NCBI RefSeq assembly: GCF_046630445.1
Contig: NC_092333.1
Coordinates: 1,760,001-1,824,000, forward strand
Origin: Rutidosis leptorrhynchoides
Lineage: Eukaryota > Streptophyta > Magnoliopsida > Asterales > Asteraceae
DNA: 64,000 nt
Direction: 5' to 3'
The notes under the pieces were generated by a model. That model was not told the DNA's origin and made no database searches. It saw only the letters and a list, made by a program, of their open reading frames with translations. The position numbers and the translations under genes are program-made. Shown piece after piece: positions 14,332 through 25,600 of this stretch. Within the stretch, counting starts at the first letter, position 1. Each line of letters begins with the position of its first letter.

Positions 14332-16289
14332 ATGGCATCCACCACAATTCAGGCACGCTTTTCTTACACTCAGTTACTGGAGGTTAACCGGAACAGTTAT
14401 CAGATCACCACCGCCAATTCACTGACGTGGAGCCGTGCCGTCTCTCCTGACCGCCTTCTGTCCGCTGTGTATCATTCTTCCCAGCTTATAGGTTTTATTA
14501 CTCCTATATACTCATTTTTAAGTATTTATTAGCTATTAGTACTACTATTTCATTTATTATCAAGTATTAGTGGTTCCGATGAATTGGAGATTGCTCGGGT
14601 TCAAAGGAGAAGAAGGATCGTTTATATATGAAGAAATGTGATTTATTGGGTTTTAATTCGCCCTACATTCTTTATATTGATGATTAAGATATAGAGGTTG
14701 TAAGCTTTCTAGTTGGAACCTTTGTAATTTTGTTTTTGTGCTTTTCTAGCTCCTTGCTGGTCACTGGTTTTTAAGATATTTCACCGTTTAAAAAAAAAAA
14801 AGAAAGAAAGAAAAGATTACATATCATATATGTTTTTACTTTTAAGGGCTATCGGTTAGTTTTAGAGTGGTAACTGATATGTTTGAGTCTATGCATGTTG
14901 GAATTGATAAGATATTGTTGGTAAAAATGTCCTAACTAAATTGTATTGTATCCATGTTTTCAAGTATATGAGCTTGATTTGAAATTTTTGCTGATATTCA
15001 TTCATGTTGATGACTGAAACTAATAATGATAATAATAATAATAGGAGTTGGAGGGGGTGTGAAACCAGTGATTACGTGTAATGCCGGGGCAGCAAATTTA
15101 GCACCAGGAACACCAATAAGAGCAACGAGCATAATGGTTATTGGAGCTACTGGAACTTTAGGGAGACAGGTGGTGAGAAGGGCACTGGATGAGGGATATG
15201 ATGTGCGTTGCCTTGTCAGACCAAGACCTGCCCCTGCTGATTTTCTTCGTGATTGGGGTGCCACCGTCGTCAATGTAACCAACCTTGTTATATTTGATTG
15301 ATAATGTACTAGGGAGGGAGGGAGTACGTACGTATTTGTTTTTCCTGAGTTTAATTTGATTGGTTTCATGTGCAGGGAGACTTGACGAAACCTGAAACAA
15401 TACCAGCAACATTGGTTGGAGTTCATACTATCATTGATTGTGCCACCGGGCGTCCAGAGGAGCCCATAAAAACCGTACGTTTTTTTTTTTTTTTTTTTGT
15501 CACTAGGTGCTTAATAATTACGATACCACATAGTTTCTTTCAAATCACCCCTAATATTTTTAATTTTATTGTTTCATTTTATTAGGTAGATTGGGAAGGG
15601 AAGGTAGCTCTTATACAGTGTGCTAAAGCAATGGGAATTCAAAAGTATGTATTCTTTTCAATTCACAATTGTGACAAGCATCCTGAAGTTCCATTGATGG
15701 AGATCAAGTATTGTACCGAGAAGTTTCTTAAGGACTCTGGCATCAACCATGTTGTCATCCGCTTATGTGGTTTCATGCAGGTACTACAACACAACAACTC
15801 TACCTCACCTTCTCTCCTCTCCTATAAGCAGATTGAAATCAGACCAATGTCCAACAAAGTTGACGAATGGCAAGTCGATTCTAATATTTTATTGTAATGC
15901 TCTTCATCATCATCATAGAAATTTGTACATACATCTGAATAATTGACATTCGTGGAAATATTTTATCTCTAAACAAGACCATCAATCAGTTATATGGAGG
16001 TGGTAACTCGAAATATGTCATGTTATATTAGTGTATTTCTTTTACTAATTGGCTCTAAAGATTGGAAGAGAAAGTGATGCAGTATTTAATTATTTAATTA
16101 ATTTATTTCGTAGGGGCTGATTGGGCAATACGCTGTCCCTATATTAGAAGAGAAATCTGTATGGGGAACAGATGCTCCAACACGGATAGCTTATATGGAT
16201 ACCCAGGTAGGTAGTTATATGTGTTTTTTAATCTTATTATTATTGTTATGAATAAAGCCTCCTGTACATTGTAAAACAATAACAAGTGA

Positions 16290-16381
<92 letters not shown>

Positions 16382-17013
16382 CAGGATATAGCTCGTTTAA
16401 CATTCATTGCATTGCGAAGTGAAAAGGTAAATGGGAAACTTCTTACATTTGCCGGGCCTCGTGCATGGACAACCCAAGAGGTAAATTACCCTTAAATATA
16501 TTAGCTTCATGTGTGTATGTTATGTATAATGTGGCAGTTGAAGTCATTTAATTAGAAGTGTTCCTGACACTAACTCAAGCTTGTGACTTACTTAAAAGGT
16601 GATAACATTGTGTGAGAGGCTAGCTGGACAAGATGCAAACGTGACAACAGTACCCGTTTCTGTTTTGAAATTCACTAAGCAGCTAACTCGTTGTTTTGAG
16701 TGGACAAATGACGTTGCAGACAGATTAGCATTTTCAGAGGTGCGTGTGTACTCCCATAATCTCCCATCCCATTGTAGGTACGTAAAGGGCTGACATTTGC
16801 GTCCCGCTAACTCAGCTCATTGGTTATTGTTTGCAGATTCTGACAAGTGATACTGTATTCTCGGTACCAATGAACGAGACATACCAGCTTCTGGGAGTGG
16901 ATCAGAAAGATATTATTACATTGGAGAAATATTTGCAGGATTACTTTACAAACATATTAAAGAAGTTGAAGGACCTCAAGGCACAATCCAAGCAAAGTGA
17001 CTTCTACATATAA
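14332..17013 (+). CDS. HCF244: HCF244, atypical short-chain dehydrogenase for photosystem II D1 synthesis
   Basis: Nuclear-encoded thylakoid protein of the NmrA/Ycf39 family. In Arabidopsis, HCF244 acts with OHP1 and OHP2 in psbA mRNA translation and early photosystem II assembly. Eight exons join in one frame: 14332-14491, 15045-15274, 15376-15474, 15586-15780, 16114-16206, 16385-16480, 16599-16739 and 16837-17013. All introns are GT-AG, and the total is 396 residues, matching the family's usual length. Residues 1 to about 70 are Ser/Thr-rich and variable, as expected of a transit peptide. [20 protein letters not shown] is the Rossmann dinucleotide-binding loop; [40 protein letters not shown] and [17 protein letters not shown] blocks follow; the C-terminus is [11 protein letters not shown]. 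No stop or frameshift was found, so it appears functional. The start is the first ATG of the conserved frame. A (ATT)30 microsatellite forms the 3' part of intron 5. Confidence 0.96.
16291..16380 (+). repeat. (ATT)30 microsatellite at the intron 5 acceptor of HCF244
   Basis: Thirty uninterrupted ATT units end only 4 nt before exon 6 (repeat, then CCAG, then the exon). The repeat supplies the U-rich tract upstream of the splice acceptor. Poly-Ile and poly-Leu frames over it are artefacts. Confidence 0.97.
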
Positions 17014-17572
17014 ACTACAGAGTAATTATTAATCATCTTTTTGTGTTGTTTGTACATGAACCAAGCAAAGCTGTTTTCTTATTCAAATTAAAGGCCACAT
17101 ATTACTTGCACTTTGTAACAAGCCATAAAAGGGGTTCATTTTTTATTTTTTTTTTGTATATTTTAATTTTAATTTAATTTTCTTGTTCTGTATGTTGTCG
17201 GGTCATGCTTGCCAACAGAAGAACGAAGATGTTCAGTAAGTCACATACTATACTATACCATTTCATGAAGACCAACCACGTATTAATTTTGTCTCTAACT
17301 TGTGAAATGCAAAGTAGCAAACTCGCTCCAAAAAGACTCCCTCCCAAACTAAAGCCTAAGAGCAATTAAGGTAAACAACACAAGTCTAAAGCTTATCAAC
17401 TATCATCAAATTAATTAATGATTGAGCATTTCTAAAACCCAACCCAAGAGACTTCATCTTAGATTAACAATCAGTATATTAAGAATTGATGAAAAACACA
17501 GTTACTTAGAGACACGTAAAACCAATCATGTCAATGTCAATATTCATAGCTATACACTAATCATATAGAAAT
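17014..17572. other. HCF244 3' region and intergenic spacer
   Basis: Contains the likely 3' UTR of HCF244 (AATTAAAG near 17086 could serve in polyadenylation) and ordinary AT-rich spacer. No other gene is seen. It ends with GAAAT (17568-17572), the left target duplication of element A. Confidence 0.7.
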
Positions 17573-18131
17573 TAATGATACCGCAACCCGCATGCGCAAT
17601 ACATACGTATGCGGGCACTCGCTGGCATACGTATGCGTGTACTTTGTATGCGTTATGCGGCATGCGTATTCGTATCGAATGCCTATGTTTCTGGTACGGT
17701 GGTTACTTGGTCCTCAAGTAAGTATCTTTTCCATAATTATATCCGTGATTCGGGGGAGTTGGTTATGGAAGAGATTACCATTATCTCGGATGGTTCTAGA
17801 ATTAGGGTTTGCCTATATATACAAACCCTTATTATCATTCTACGTAACGATCATCAATCACACATCTTACGTAACCAGCATCATCTCTCGCCTTCTCAAG
17901 GTTAACAGGTTAGTTCTTTGTCAACTAGCACCTACAGCCTTTATATAGGGCCTTCTGATCAACGCACGTTATCGAAGGTGGACTTAATCACTTGGCCACC
18001 CCGCCGACATCATCATGTCGGCCAGGGTTATTCACGGTAGCCGGACCGGAGAGCCTTGTTCTAAGATCCTTAAACCCCCTTTTACGCATTGAACAGGCAT
18101 ATTAACCATGTGGTAAAAATATGCATGATCA
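17573..18131 (+). mobile_element. Element A 5' LTR
   Basis: 559 bp, starting TAATGATACCGC and ending GCATGATCA. The target duplication GAAAT places the boundary at TAATG, not at the following TG. A TATA-like CTATATATAC at 17813-17822 lies in a conserved AGGGTTTGCC...AAACCC context and is kept in the other LTR (61964-61973). It is the likely promoter of the sense transcript, with a start expected near 17845. Confidence 0.92.
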
Positions 18132-18153
18132 AGTGGTGCTTTCATTGAGAGTC
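18132..18153 (+). promoter_or_regulatory. Element A primer binding site
   Basis: AGTGGTGCTTTCATTGAGAG follows the 5' LTR directly. TGGTGC is a complement of a tRNA 3' end (CCA), as expected for a primer binding site. I could not assign the tRNA with confidence. Confidence 0.6.
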
Positions 18154-18253
18154 GAACTAATTCAAGACGTGTTTAATTGTTTTTTCTTTTAAAGTTTTGA
18201 ATTATAAGGCTTATTATTCACAAAATTGTTTGAATTTTTTCTTTAACAGTATC

Positions 18254-20314
18254 ATGACTTCCGGGAACTCATCGGAGCGTACTCAAACAGATAATCAAAG
18301 CACGCCGTCTGGTAATCAGCAGACGCAAGCTATGACTACGGGGGCGGGATACGCGCCATATCCTCCACCTGTATCCGGCGAGCCTTTTCAGAGGTATAAG
18401 CCGATATATCCAGATGGGATTACACCGCCAAGGGCAAACTCGCCAGTTACAACCACGCGGTTGAATTTCTCCTCGGTGGATCCAAGGGTCATCTTGGTAG
18501 GCACTAGCGGTGAAACAGTAGGCCCGCATGTGGTATGCTGCGTCCAGGTACCTATTTATAGTACCACGGTTTCAATCCCTCTGCAGACGCAGAGTGTTCA
18601 GCAGAATTCATCGTTTACACCGTTGCAACCTTGGCAACCACCGCGTCCAATTTCGCAGTTTTTGACTCATGCGGATGCGCAGGCATTACTTAATAGCTGG
18701 GGGTTCGGTGTCATTCCAGATGCCAATTCTCATTGGACGCCGATAACCGCAGAACAGCAAAGCACTGCGCATACAGTTGGACTTATAACGGCATATTCTC
18801 AGGTCTCGCAGGCATCTGCGCCACAGGTTTCGGCACCTTTTCAGCTACCCGTGTACTCTGCGCCGGCAAGCCTGCCTTCTTTTCCAACGCATCAGCCTTG
18901 GTTATATCTACAAATGCCGGGGCAACCTTGGCAAAATATTCAGGGGCAGGCAAATCTCGCAGGTCAATTTATGCAGGCCGCACCTCCTGATATGGTTCAC
19001 TTATTTTCACAGCCTGACTTTGTTCAGGACATGATGAAGCGTTTCTTTGTAGGATTGAAAGGGGACCCTGTTAAACCACCCTTTGAGCTACCAACCACTT
19101 TTGATAAGTTTCCTCCGCATATAACTGCATATCCGTTTCCATCAGCACCAAAGATACCTCACACGTTGGGTACTTATAATGGTTTAACTGATCCGGATGA
19201 CTTCCTGCAGCGTTTCGAAGGCGCAATGCGCACCCAAGGCTGGGTGGATCCGGTTGCATGTCAGATATTTCCCATGACGCTGAAGGGCATTGCTCGCGAA
19301 TGGTTTAATAAACTCCCATCAAGTAGCATATCCGGGTTCATGGATCTGCGGACGAAGTTCTTGCTGCAATATCAGAATCAGAGGCCACGCAAACGCACTC
19401 ATATCGAATGTCATGATATTGTGCAGAAATCCAAGGAATCTTTGGGTGAATTTCTCACAAGATATACTAATGAGTGTCTGCGGATACCAGATCTTAAGCC
19501 AGAGCAACAAATTTCTGGGCTGATACATGGTATAAGCACAGAGCGTCATCCAACACTGGTAAGGCGTCTGCGCCATACAGTCCCAACAACTTATGCTGAA
19601 GCGTTTAATGAATGTCATGACTATATGCGGAGTGGCGAAGATAATGATATTCCAACAGCTAGCTCACGCAATGAGAGGAAAGACGATGATGATCGTTCGC
19701 GCGATCAAAATCATGGTAACAACTCTCGCGGAAGGTATCCTAGCGGTGGTCCTATCAGAAATGATAAAGGGAAATCAAGTGGCAATTATCGAAACAGTAA
19801 CCAGCGCGGCATCAATAATCAGAACTATGCGCTACTGAAAAGTTTGTCCAAAACGCCAAAAGAAATTTTGGCAACCAAACCAGTATGCGCGACCTTTGCG
19901 GTTCCAACTCCGCTTACAGAATTTGGTAAGCGGGATAAAACAAAGTATTGCGAATTCCATGACGATTACGGTCATGACACTAATCGATGCAAAAACTTGA
20001 TGGAACGAGTACTTGAAGCACTGCGCGCAGGTAAATTGGATCACCTAAAACCACCTAAGAAGGAGAAGAGAAAATCCGCAGAGGAAGGGTCGAAGGCTAA
20101 AACTTTCGCATGGAAAAAAGTTGATAAAACAAAAAATGCCGACTTAACCATTAATATGGTCGATGCAGAGAAAGTTAGCCAGCGGAGAAAGTACAATGAT
20201 CACCATGACTGGGAACTTCTCCCAATCACATTTCCTCCTGTAATGTCAATCGACACAGTTAGCGAGCCCCATTATCATCAAGTGTCGCATCCCTACTTGC
20301 GGAGTACAAATTAA
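18254..20314 (+). pseudogene. Element A gag
   Basis: Capsid/nucleocapsid precursor that packages element RNA. The start is taken as ATG 18254 (MTSGNSSERT); the frame is open a further 19 codons upstream, but that part looks like leader. The N-terminal 270 residues are Pro/Gln/Ser-rich. The retrotransposon gag (capsid) domain spans about residues 310-460 (DPDDFLQRFEGAMRTQGW, AREWFNKLP). A Lys/Arg/Asn-rich linker follows, then a Tat-type zinc knuckle, YCEFHDDYGHDTNRC, near residue 575. The frame ends at TAA 20312-20314. The conserved 'FPPV...DTVSEP' junction suggests that gag once continued into pol and was broken by a one-base C insertion at 20267-20270. Codon use is somewhat richer in GC than the surrounding LTR DNA. 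Confidence 0.88.
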
Positions 20315-22121
20315 ACGCATGCATGTTGTCACCGGGAGTGGCGTCGACATTATGTATGAGCATTGCTATCGTTTCCTCCCTGCAGAAGTTAAAGCGCAGC
20401 TACGCCAGTCAGATATTACGCTATCTGGGTTCTCCGGAGAAAGCTCATGGCCGCTAGGCCGGATAGAGCTAATAATAGAGCTCGCAGATGATAAGAATCC
20501 GCAGTTGGTCAGACATGAGTTAGTTGACTTTTATGTGGTTCGTTCAACTTCGCGGTACAACGCGCTGCTTGGGAGAAATTTCATACGGTGTTTTAACATT
20601 ATACCATCGGTGGTGCATTGTTTGATTAAGTTTCCTACGAAGGGAGGGGTTGCGACAATTGCGTCACATCAAACAGCCGAGTTGTGTGGTTCAGTTGTGC
20701 CTGTAAACATTCCCAGCATAGGAGAACAACTCGCAAGCAGTACGGTCATAGCAAACCGTTTACACCCGGATAAGCAAATTAAAATCGGCGCAAGCTTGTC
20801 AGCCGAAACAAAGGCCAAATTGAATGGAATATTATCCGCTAACGCAGATGTTTTCGCGTGGCGTGAATCAGACATGACTGGGGTTCCGCGAGATATTGCG
20901 GAACATAAATTGAATGTTAATCCGTCACTCACGCCCGTTAGACAAAAGAAGCGGCATATGGCTCTTGAGCGCAGTGATTGGTTGTGCGCAGAAGTAGATA
21001 ACCTTGTCAAAGCAAACATTCTGCGGGAAGTGCGGTATCAGACATGGGTTGCTAATCCTGTGTTAGTCAAAAAGGCTGACGGTAATTGGCGGATGTGCAT
21101 TGATTTTAAAGACATTAATAAAGTGTGTCTTAAGGACAACTACCCTCTCCCGGAGATAGACTGGAAGGTGGAATCATTATCAGATTTTCGGTACAAGTGT
21201 TTTCTAGATGCATACAAGGGTTATCACCAAATCTTAATGGCTGCGGAAGATGAAGACAAAACTGCTTTTCATACGCTGCAGGGTATCTATTGTTATACGA
21301 AGATGCCCTTCGGATTAAAGAACGCAGGCGCAACCTATCAGCGCGTAATCGACGCAGCCTTCAAGCACCAAATTGGCAGAAATCTTGAAGCATATGTCGA
21401 TGACTTGGTGATTAAAAGTAACACCGAAGAAGAAATTCTCGCAGACATCCTAGAAACGTTTGCATATCTACGCAGGATCAACATGAAGCTTAAGAGGAAG
21501 GCAAGTTTCGGGGAAGAGGAAGGCAAGTTTCTAGGTCATGTGGTGACAGCGCGGGGAATCAAGGCAAATCCCAAAAAGATTGAAGCCATTGATAGTTTAC
21601 CATCTCCGAAGACAAAGAAAGACGTGCAGAGTCTAACCGGGAAGCTTGCGGCGATCACGCGGTTTTTGTCGAAGGCAGCAGAGCGACAATTGCCATTCTT
21701 CAATACTTTGAAGAATTGTTTAAAGAAAAAAGACTTCGTATGGACTCAAGAAGCAGAATCAGCCTTTCAGGAGATGAAGAAGGTGCTCGCTGAATTACCA
21801 ACACTCACCGCGCCAGTATCAGGAGAAACGCTTACGCTGTACCTTGCGGCATCAAAAGAGGCTATCAGCTCAGTTCTTATCGCAGATCGCGGAAAGGTAA
21901 TCTACTTTTATTTACATTGTTTATTTCGCAGAAATTTAACGCTGAGGTTTTATCAGACGCAAATGCCGGTCTACTTCGTAAGCAAGACGCTGACATCAAG
22001 CGAAGTAAACTATTCACCAATAGAAAAGCTAGTATATGTGCTAGTCCACACGGCGCAGCGTTTGCGCCGATACTTTCAAGAACATCCAATTGTGGTTCTA
22101 ACTGATCAACCGATCAAGCAG
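20271..22121 (+). pseudogene. Element A pol, part 1: protease, reverse transcriptase, RNase H
   Basis: One frame runs from the gag frameshift to the donor of the second intron-like gap. The protease lies at the start: the active-site region reads HVVTGSGVDIMYEHC, with Val (20328-20330, GTC) where the family has the catalytic Asp. GRNFIRCF-type protease sequence follows. Reverse transcriptase follows (VLVKKADGNWRMCIDF; MPFGLKNAGATYQRV; catalytic YVDD at about 21399), then the first RNase H domain. The lost protease Asp would abolish Gag/Pol processing by this copy. The RNase H part contains a 60-nt intron-like insertion at 21897-21956. If unspliced, reading stays open through it and then stops at 22170-22172, just inside the second gap. 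Confidence 0.88.
21897..21956 (+). other. Intron-like gap 1 in element A pol (60 nt)
   Basis: Sits between conserved RNase H residues (…ADRGK and TQMPVYFVSK). Starts AAAG|GTAATC and ends TTTTATCAG|ACG, with a CTGAG-type branch candidate near 21942. The length is a multiple of three and has no stop, so unspliced RNA would insert 20 residues not found in relatives. Confidence 0.6.
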
Positions 22122-22192
22122 GTTGGTAAATGCCTAATTTGCGGCAATGTCCGGGGCTACCGTATTGACTAATGCAATCATTTTTCTTTCAG
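22122..22192 (+). other. Intron-like gap 2 in element A pol (71 nt)
   Basis: Interrupts the conserved junction TDQPIKQ|VLYKPE. Starts CAG|GTTGGT and ends TTTTTCTTTCAG|GTG, with a good branch candidate GACTAAT at 22167-22173. It contains an in-frame stop (22170-22172), so pol beyond RNase H needs its removal. This is the strongest of the three. Confidence 0.75.
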
Positions 22193-23291
22193 GTGTTATA
22201 CAAGCCTGAGATTTCTGGCCGAATGGCTAAATGGGCAGTTGAGTTAGGAGAACATGAAATAAATTTTTCTTCGCGAAGCGCGGTTAAGGGTCAAATACTT
22301 GCGGATTACCTAGCAGAGTTACCTGCGGATGTTGAGGCATCGGCAGAGCATCAGGATACGCCTGTGCCATCTTTGTCAACATGGGAATTATACACCGATG
22401 GTGCCTACAGCGCAGCTGGCACGGGTGCAGGAGTAATTTTAACTGACCCAGATGGCGAAGAGCATACATATGCGCTGCGGTTTAATTTTGCTGTTACGAA
22501 CAACGAAGCAGAATACGAGGCTTTGTTAGCAGGTATGCGGATTGCGCATAAATTAAATGTTAAAATTCTGCACGCTTATGTGGATTCAAAGCTGGTATGC
22601 AGTCAATTCAACGGAGACTTTGAAGCGCATGACATAGCCATGCAGCAGTATTTATTGCTTGTTTATAACCTCGCTGACCAGTTTGAGGCTTTTCAAATCT
22701 CCCACGTCATGCGGGGGTAAAATAAGAAGGCGGATGCGCTTAGCAAATTGGCTGCTTTGGCCTTTGATCATCTGGGGAAGAAAGTTCTTATAGAAGAACT
22801 GCATGCGAAATCCACTGTTATGATGCCGTTAGTGGCACCTGTTGAGGAATCCAGCTCAACATGGATGACACCTATTATTACTTTCCTGCGGGACGGCACC
22901 TCACCTGCGGATTCCGTTGATTGAAAGAAAGTCCGCACTAAGACACCATTGTACGCCCTTGAGGGTGACGTCCTATATTGAAAAAATTATTTAGGGCCGC
23001 ACCTAAGGTGTATTGGTCCGAAGGAGGCAGATGAGGTTATACGCCCGGTGCATGAAGGTGCATGCGCTCTTCATTCAGGGCACAGGTCTATTGTGTCAAA
23101 AATTATGCGGGTAGGTTATTATTGGCCCACTATGTACGCAGATACCGCGCGAATAGTTAAGCAATGCGAATCTTGCCAAATACATGCACCTATCAGCAGG
23201 GCACCTGCGCAACCATTGATACCAGTCTCCTCACCATGGCCATTCTGCAAATGGGCAATTGATATAGTCGGACCATTTTCAAAAGGCCGAG
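22193..23291 (+). pseudogene. Element A pol, part 2: second RNase H and integrase N-terminus
   Basis: Resumes in frame after gap 2. The archaeal-type second RNase H spans about 22390-22720 (ELYTDGAYSAAGTGAG; NNEAEYEALLAGMRIA; a later DSKLV), a mark of the Tat lineage that can process RNA-DNA hybrids independently of the first domain. The integrase zinc region follows (HEGACALHSGHRS, CESCQIHAP). Three in-frame stops break it: TAA 22718-22720 (expected CAA), TGA 22922-22924 (expected TGG) and TGA 22979-22981 (expected CGA). All three are C-to-T or G-to-A changes. The frame is otherwise continuous to the donor of gap 3 at 23291. Confidence 0.85.
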
Positions 23292-23361
23292 GTAATATTA
23301 TCATTTATTTTATACCATATGCTATTTACATCAGTATCTTACGCATACTCTGCGCACACAG
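23292..23361 (+). other. Intron-like gap 3 in element A pol (70 nt)
   Basis: Splits the integrase core between KGRG and NIKFLIVAIDYF. Starts GAG|GTAATATT and ends GCACACAG|GAAATATC. Removal restores the frame exactly (the glycine codon is split G|GA). At 70 nt it shifts the frame if retained, and the unspliced frame stops at 23411-23413. Confidence 0.72.
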
Positions 23362-24266
23362 GAAATATCAAATTCTTAATTGTTGCAATCGACTATTTCA
23401 CGAAGTGGGTTAAAGCAAGACCGCTGGCAACAATTTCAGGAAAAAGGGTGCGAAATTTTGTATGGGAAGACATTGTCTGTCGATTCGGCATACCAAATGA
23501 AATCGTTAGTGATAACGGTACGCAGTTTGTGGGGGATCCTTTTCGTAGTTGGTGCGCGGAGCTTAATATTAAGCAAACTTTTACATCCGTTGCGCATCCA
23601 CATGCGAATGGCCAGTGTGAAGTCACCAACCGGGACATAGTGGCTGGAATCAAAGCTAGATTGGGCCATGGTAGAGTTGGTTGGGTGGACGAATTTTCAA
23701 AGGTTTTATGGGCGCATAGAACAACACCAAAAGCAAGCACTGGTGAGACTCCGTTCAGTTCGGTCTACGGGTTAGAAGCTGTTGTGCCCGTAGATATTGG
23801 GGTACCAACGTTCCGCATACAGAATTTTGACGAGCAAAATAACTCAGAAGCTTTGCGGGAAAATCGTAACTTGCTGGAAGAACGCAGACTCTCTGCGGTG
23901 ATAAACGAAGCCAATAATAAGCAGAAAATCGCAAAGTACTACAATCAGCATGTGCGTTCGCGCTCTTATAAGTGCGGGGACTTAGTTTGGCGTCAGAACG
24001 ACGCAAGTCATGCGGAGGATACTGGGAAATTGGGTCCCCGTTGGGAAGGTCCATACAGGGTAGCAAAAGCAAGCAACACCGGGGCATACCATCTCGAGAC
24101 ATTAGATGGAAAACCTATGAAACGCACTTGGCACGCGACATTGAAAACTGTTATATGTAGCTGGATGGACCTGATCACTCCTATTTATTTTAGCACATTA
24201 TCTTTTCTATGCATTTTCCGTCCGTTTGGATGTGTCGCGGTTGTAATCATGATTAATGCCAATTAA
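23362..24266 (+). pseudogene. Element A pol, part 3: integrase core and C-terminus
   Basis: Integrase joins the double-stranded DNA copy to the host genome. The catalytic triad is visible: Asp in IVAIDYFTKW, Asp in VSDNGTQFV and Glu in NGQCEVTNRD. The order and spacing are typical of rve domains. The C-terminal part (GDLVWRQNDASH, LGPRWEGPYRVAKAS, LETLDGKPMKRTWHA) is the DNA-binding end used by Tat integrases, and no chromodomain follows. Only this exon is free of stops. The frame ends at TAA 24264-24266; its last 35 residues are hydrophobic and look like read-through into non-coding DNA. Confidence 0.88.
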
Positions 24267-24908
24267 ATATTTACTCGCGCATACTTTTGTTGTTTATTGT
24301 TTTCTTTTTTGTATGCGGTTCCTGCCTACTTAAGGGGTGTCCTCTAGCCCCCGTGCGGCAGAATCCTGTTTGGTTACAAGGCTAGACATCAACGGCAGGC
24401 GAAGGGAATTGGTTTTCCCCTAACCAAGCGCCACGCAGCCTAGATGGCTGCCAAGTCGACTTAAAAATACAAGCATTGGTTTGCTTGTGCGTAATTACTC
24501 TCGCATTGGTTTGCTTGAGGAACTCTTAAGCATAAAAGCATTGGTTTGTTTTTAGTTGCGTTGCTTACCATACAGCTAAAGTGCACCTCTAGTATATGAC
24601 AAAGCGATAATGCTGTAACTTTTGAGTCTAAATTGTTGGTTTATTTTACGCAGTACCTGCGCATACGCATGAATTTTGGTTAACTATGCGCATGGGCATG
24701 CGGTTCATCCTTTGTTTTGATTCGCGATAAATAAACAAACTAATACGCTACGCATGCATAACACGATCATATATACATAAAATTAAGTTATTACATATGA
24801 CAATTGTTTCAAACGCCTGCCCGACATGGGACTTAGGGCCTAAAAATTATTTCTACAAATTGCCTGCCTAAGCATAGGACTTACGGGGCGAACGATTACA
24901 AGCTAAAT
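24267..24908 (+). other. Element A spacer between pol and the antisense gene
   Basis: Non-coding. It contains three copies of GCATTGGTTTGCTT (24473-24486, 24503-24516, and a variant at 24539-24552) with spacings of 30 and 36 bp. A short hairpin-prone GC patch lies near 24350. This is where the sense pol and the antisense gene converge, so poly(A) signals of both are expected; none is decisive. Confidence 0.6.
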
Positions 24909-25600
24909 CTAAAAATCCTCCTTGAGAAACCCATCAATTGGCATATTGGGATCCGCAGTGAATGCGTCTATTAGGGGGATCGGGATGGACTGGATGGCCT
25001 GCTCCGCTTCTAGGAGCGCCTCAGCTGTACCCTCTTTCAAATGTTTTCGCACAAATTCAGGGTACGGTAGCGTGAGGTCGCATCCCTTGATCACCTCAAG
25101 CATGAGCTTGTTATTTTCATGCTCTTTCACCGCATCGATGTAGGCGTTGAACTTTTCGGTGACGGGCCCCGAGTCCATTACCTTCTGCGCGATGACGGGA
25201 AGGGAGGTGCGAAGCTTTGACAAGTCTGCCTCCGCTAGCTCGCGGCCGGTCACCGCATCGTCCATCTCCCTGCGCACCCTTTCCAGTTCCATCCGAAAGC
25301 GCTCCGTCTCCCCCTTAGCCTGGTCAACCGCCCCCACCAGCTCGCGGTTCTTTTTCCTTTCCTCAATCAGCGCGGCTTTTGTCTCCGCCGCAGTCACCTC
25401 CACTGCCTTGCGCGCTTCTTCCGCGACATCCCTGTCTTTTTTGACCTGGTCAACGCCCGCTTGCAGCAGTCCCAACTCTGTTTCTTTCCGCACGGCCACT
25501 TGATACAAATTGGTAGAGCGGCGGGCCTGATCCGCAAACATACCATAGAACACAAGGCCGTTCTGGACGAAGGCATTGTGCGCTTGGTGAAAGGGCAATG
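24909..25600 (-). pseudogene. Element A antisense gene, C-terminal exon (coiled coil)
   Basis: Read on the minus strand, this continues the antisense gene of 59901-61264 across the element B insertion. If B and one copy of its target duplication are removed, the frames join without shift (…AAL then PFHQAHNAF). The product is a long Lys/Glu/Arg-rich coiled coil (about 25170-25500; for example ERKKNRELVGAVDQAKGETE) with an ordered C-terminal tail (EFVRKHLKEGTAEALLEAEQ) ending at TAA/TAG near 24909. The family is the 'putative gypsy type transposon' ORF (Pfam Transposase_28-like) carried antisense in Tat elements; its role is unknown. The exon is open but separated from its promoter by 34 kb. 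Confidence 0.8.

Noticed and set aside
14332..14532. 66-codon frame read straight through the first donor site of HCF244
   Set aside because: Its last 13 codons are intron 1; the conserved protein continues at 15045.
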